Of a stretch of 6,045 nucleotides of DNA, positions 5,557 through 6,045 are shown piece by piece. The stretch spans positions 1-6,045 of the forward strand of contig JBJXHB010000070.1 of NCBI GenBank assembly GCA_046160725.1, read 5' to 3'. Under the pieces are notes generated by a model, which made no database searches, had not been told where the DNA came from, and saw nothing but the letters and a program-made list of their open reading frames with translations. Both the position numbers and the translations under genes were made by a program. Numbering within the stretch: position 1 is the stretch's first letter; every line of letters begins with the position of its first letter. Source of the stretch: JBJXHB01 sp046160725 (lineage in GTDB: Bacteria > Pseudomonadota > Gammaproteobacteria > Burkholderiales > Burkholderiaceae_C).

Positions 5557-6045
5557 ATGCGTGCGATGACCTCCAGCGCTGAGCCATCTCAGAGCGAAAG
5601 CGACGTCAACGGCACGCCGCTGCGTGCGGCCTGGCAGCGTGAGCACCTGGACGACGCCAGCCGCGCGCTGCTGGCGCGCGACAGCGCGGCCTTCCTGCAC
5701 CAGTCGGTGTCCACGCCCTGCCTGGCGCCGATTGCCAAGGCTGAAGGGCTGTTCATCGAAGACCTGAGCGGCCGGCGCTACATGGACTTCCATGGCAACA
5801 ACGTGCACCACGTCGGCCATGGGCACCCGGACGTCATTGCGGCCATCAAGCGTCAGCTTGACGAACTGAGCTTCGCGCCGCGCCGCTTCGCACCCGAACG
5901 CTCGGTGCAGCTGGCCGAGCGGCTGAACGAGCGTTTTCGCGCGTTGACGGGCCAGGCTGGCCGCGTGCTCTTCACCACCGGCGGCAGTGACGCGCTGGAG
6001 CTGGCGCTCAAGCTCGCGCGCGCGTCAACGGGCCGCTTCAAGACC
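5557..6045 (+). CDS. pbfA: Class-III aminotransferase-fold PLP enzyme, probable (R)-1-hydroxy-2-aminoethylphosphonate ammonia-lyase (N-terminal part)
   Basis: The frame is open from ATG 5557 to the window edge (163 codons); a second in-frame ATG at 5566 is equally possible, and neither has a Shine-Dalgarno sequence. Residues 65-91 read as the usual class-III entry strand and turn (FIEDLSGRRYMDFHGNNV, then GHGHP). FTTGGSDALELALKLAR (139-155) is the PLP-phosphate-binding segment, with GGSD where ordinary transaminases mostly have GSE. The HGNNVHxVGxGHP block (79-91) and LSFAPRRF (104-111) resemble the phosphonate-linked PbfA group as I remember it. That group eliminates ammonia from hydroxylated aminoethylphosphonate to give phosphonoacetaldehyde instead of transaminating. 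The catalytic lysine lies beyond the window. The first 20 or so residues are polar and low in complexity. An ordinary omega-amino-acid transaminase is the main alternative; the phosphonate context favours PbfA. Confidence 0.68.
   Translation, partial: MRAMTSSAEPSQSESDVNGTPLRAAWQREHLDDASRALLARDSAAFLHQSVSTPCLAPIAKAEGLFIEDLSGRRYMDFHGNNVHHVGHGHPDVIAAIKRQLDELSFAPRRFAPERSVQLAERLNERFRALTGQAGRVLFTTGGSDALELALKLARASTGRFKT

Overview
This is a GC-rich window read entirely from the + strand. It looks like a phosphonate uptake-and-breakdown operon from a betaproteobacterium, most likely Burkholderiales/Comamonadaceae. That placement is an inference. It rests on the strong G/C third-position bias, the gene set, and an extragenic palindromic element at about 5463-5548 of a type I remember from Comamonadaceae-like genomes.

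Layout, left to right: (1) the last 44 codons of a probable phosphonoacetate hydrolase (phnA); (2) a zinc-type alcohol dehydrogenase of the phosphonate-associated clade, whose ATG overlaps the phnA stop as ATGA; (3) a gap of about 105 bp ending in a strong ribosome binding site; (4) a four-gene ABC importer: phnD (periplasmic binding protein), phnC (ATPase) and two paralogous phnE permeases, packed with gaps of 19, 2 and 1 bp; (5) a short-chain dehydrogenase 9 bp downstream; (6) a roughly 90-bp element with three consecutive hairpins; (7) the first 163 codons of a class-III aminotransferase-fold protein resembling the PbfA ammonia-lyase that acts on (R)-1-hydroxy-2-aminoethylphosphonate. This last gene runs off the right edge.

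How the parts may fit: PhnD captures an organophosphonate in the periplasm and PhnC/PhnE/PhnE import it. If the last gene is PbfA-like, hydroxylated aminoethylphosphonate would be converted to phosphonoacetaldehyde. An aldehyde dehydrogenase (PhnY type, not in the window) would then give phosphonoacetate, which PhnA splits to acetate and phosphate. The two dehydrogenases have no assigned substrate. Oxidation of hydroxy-phosphonates is a reasonable guess. The least ordinary points are the zinc dehydrogenase with no structural-zinc cysteines, the two permeases that align without a gap, and the hairpin element between the SDR and the PbfA-like gene. There is no stretch over 300 bp without a gene. 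I see no tRNA, rRNA, CRISPR array or insertion sequence.
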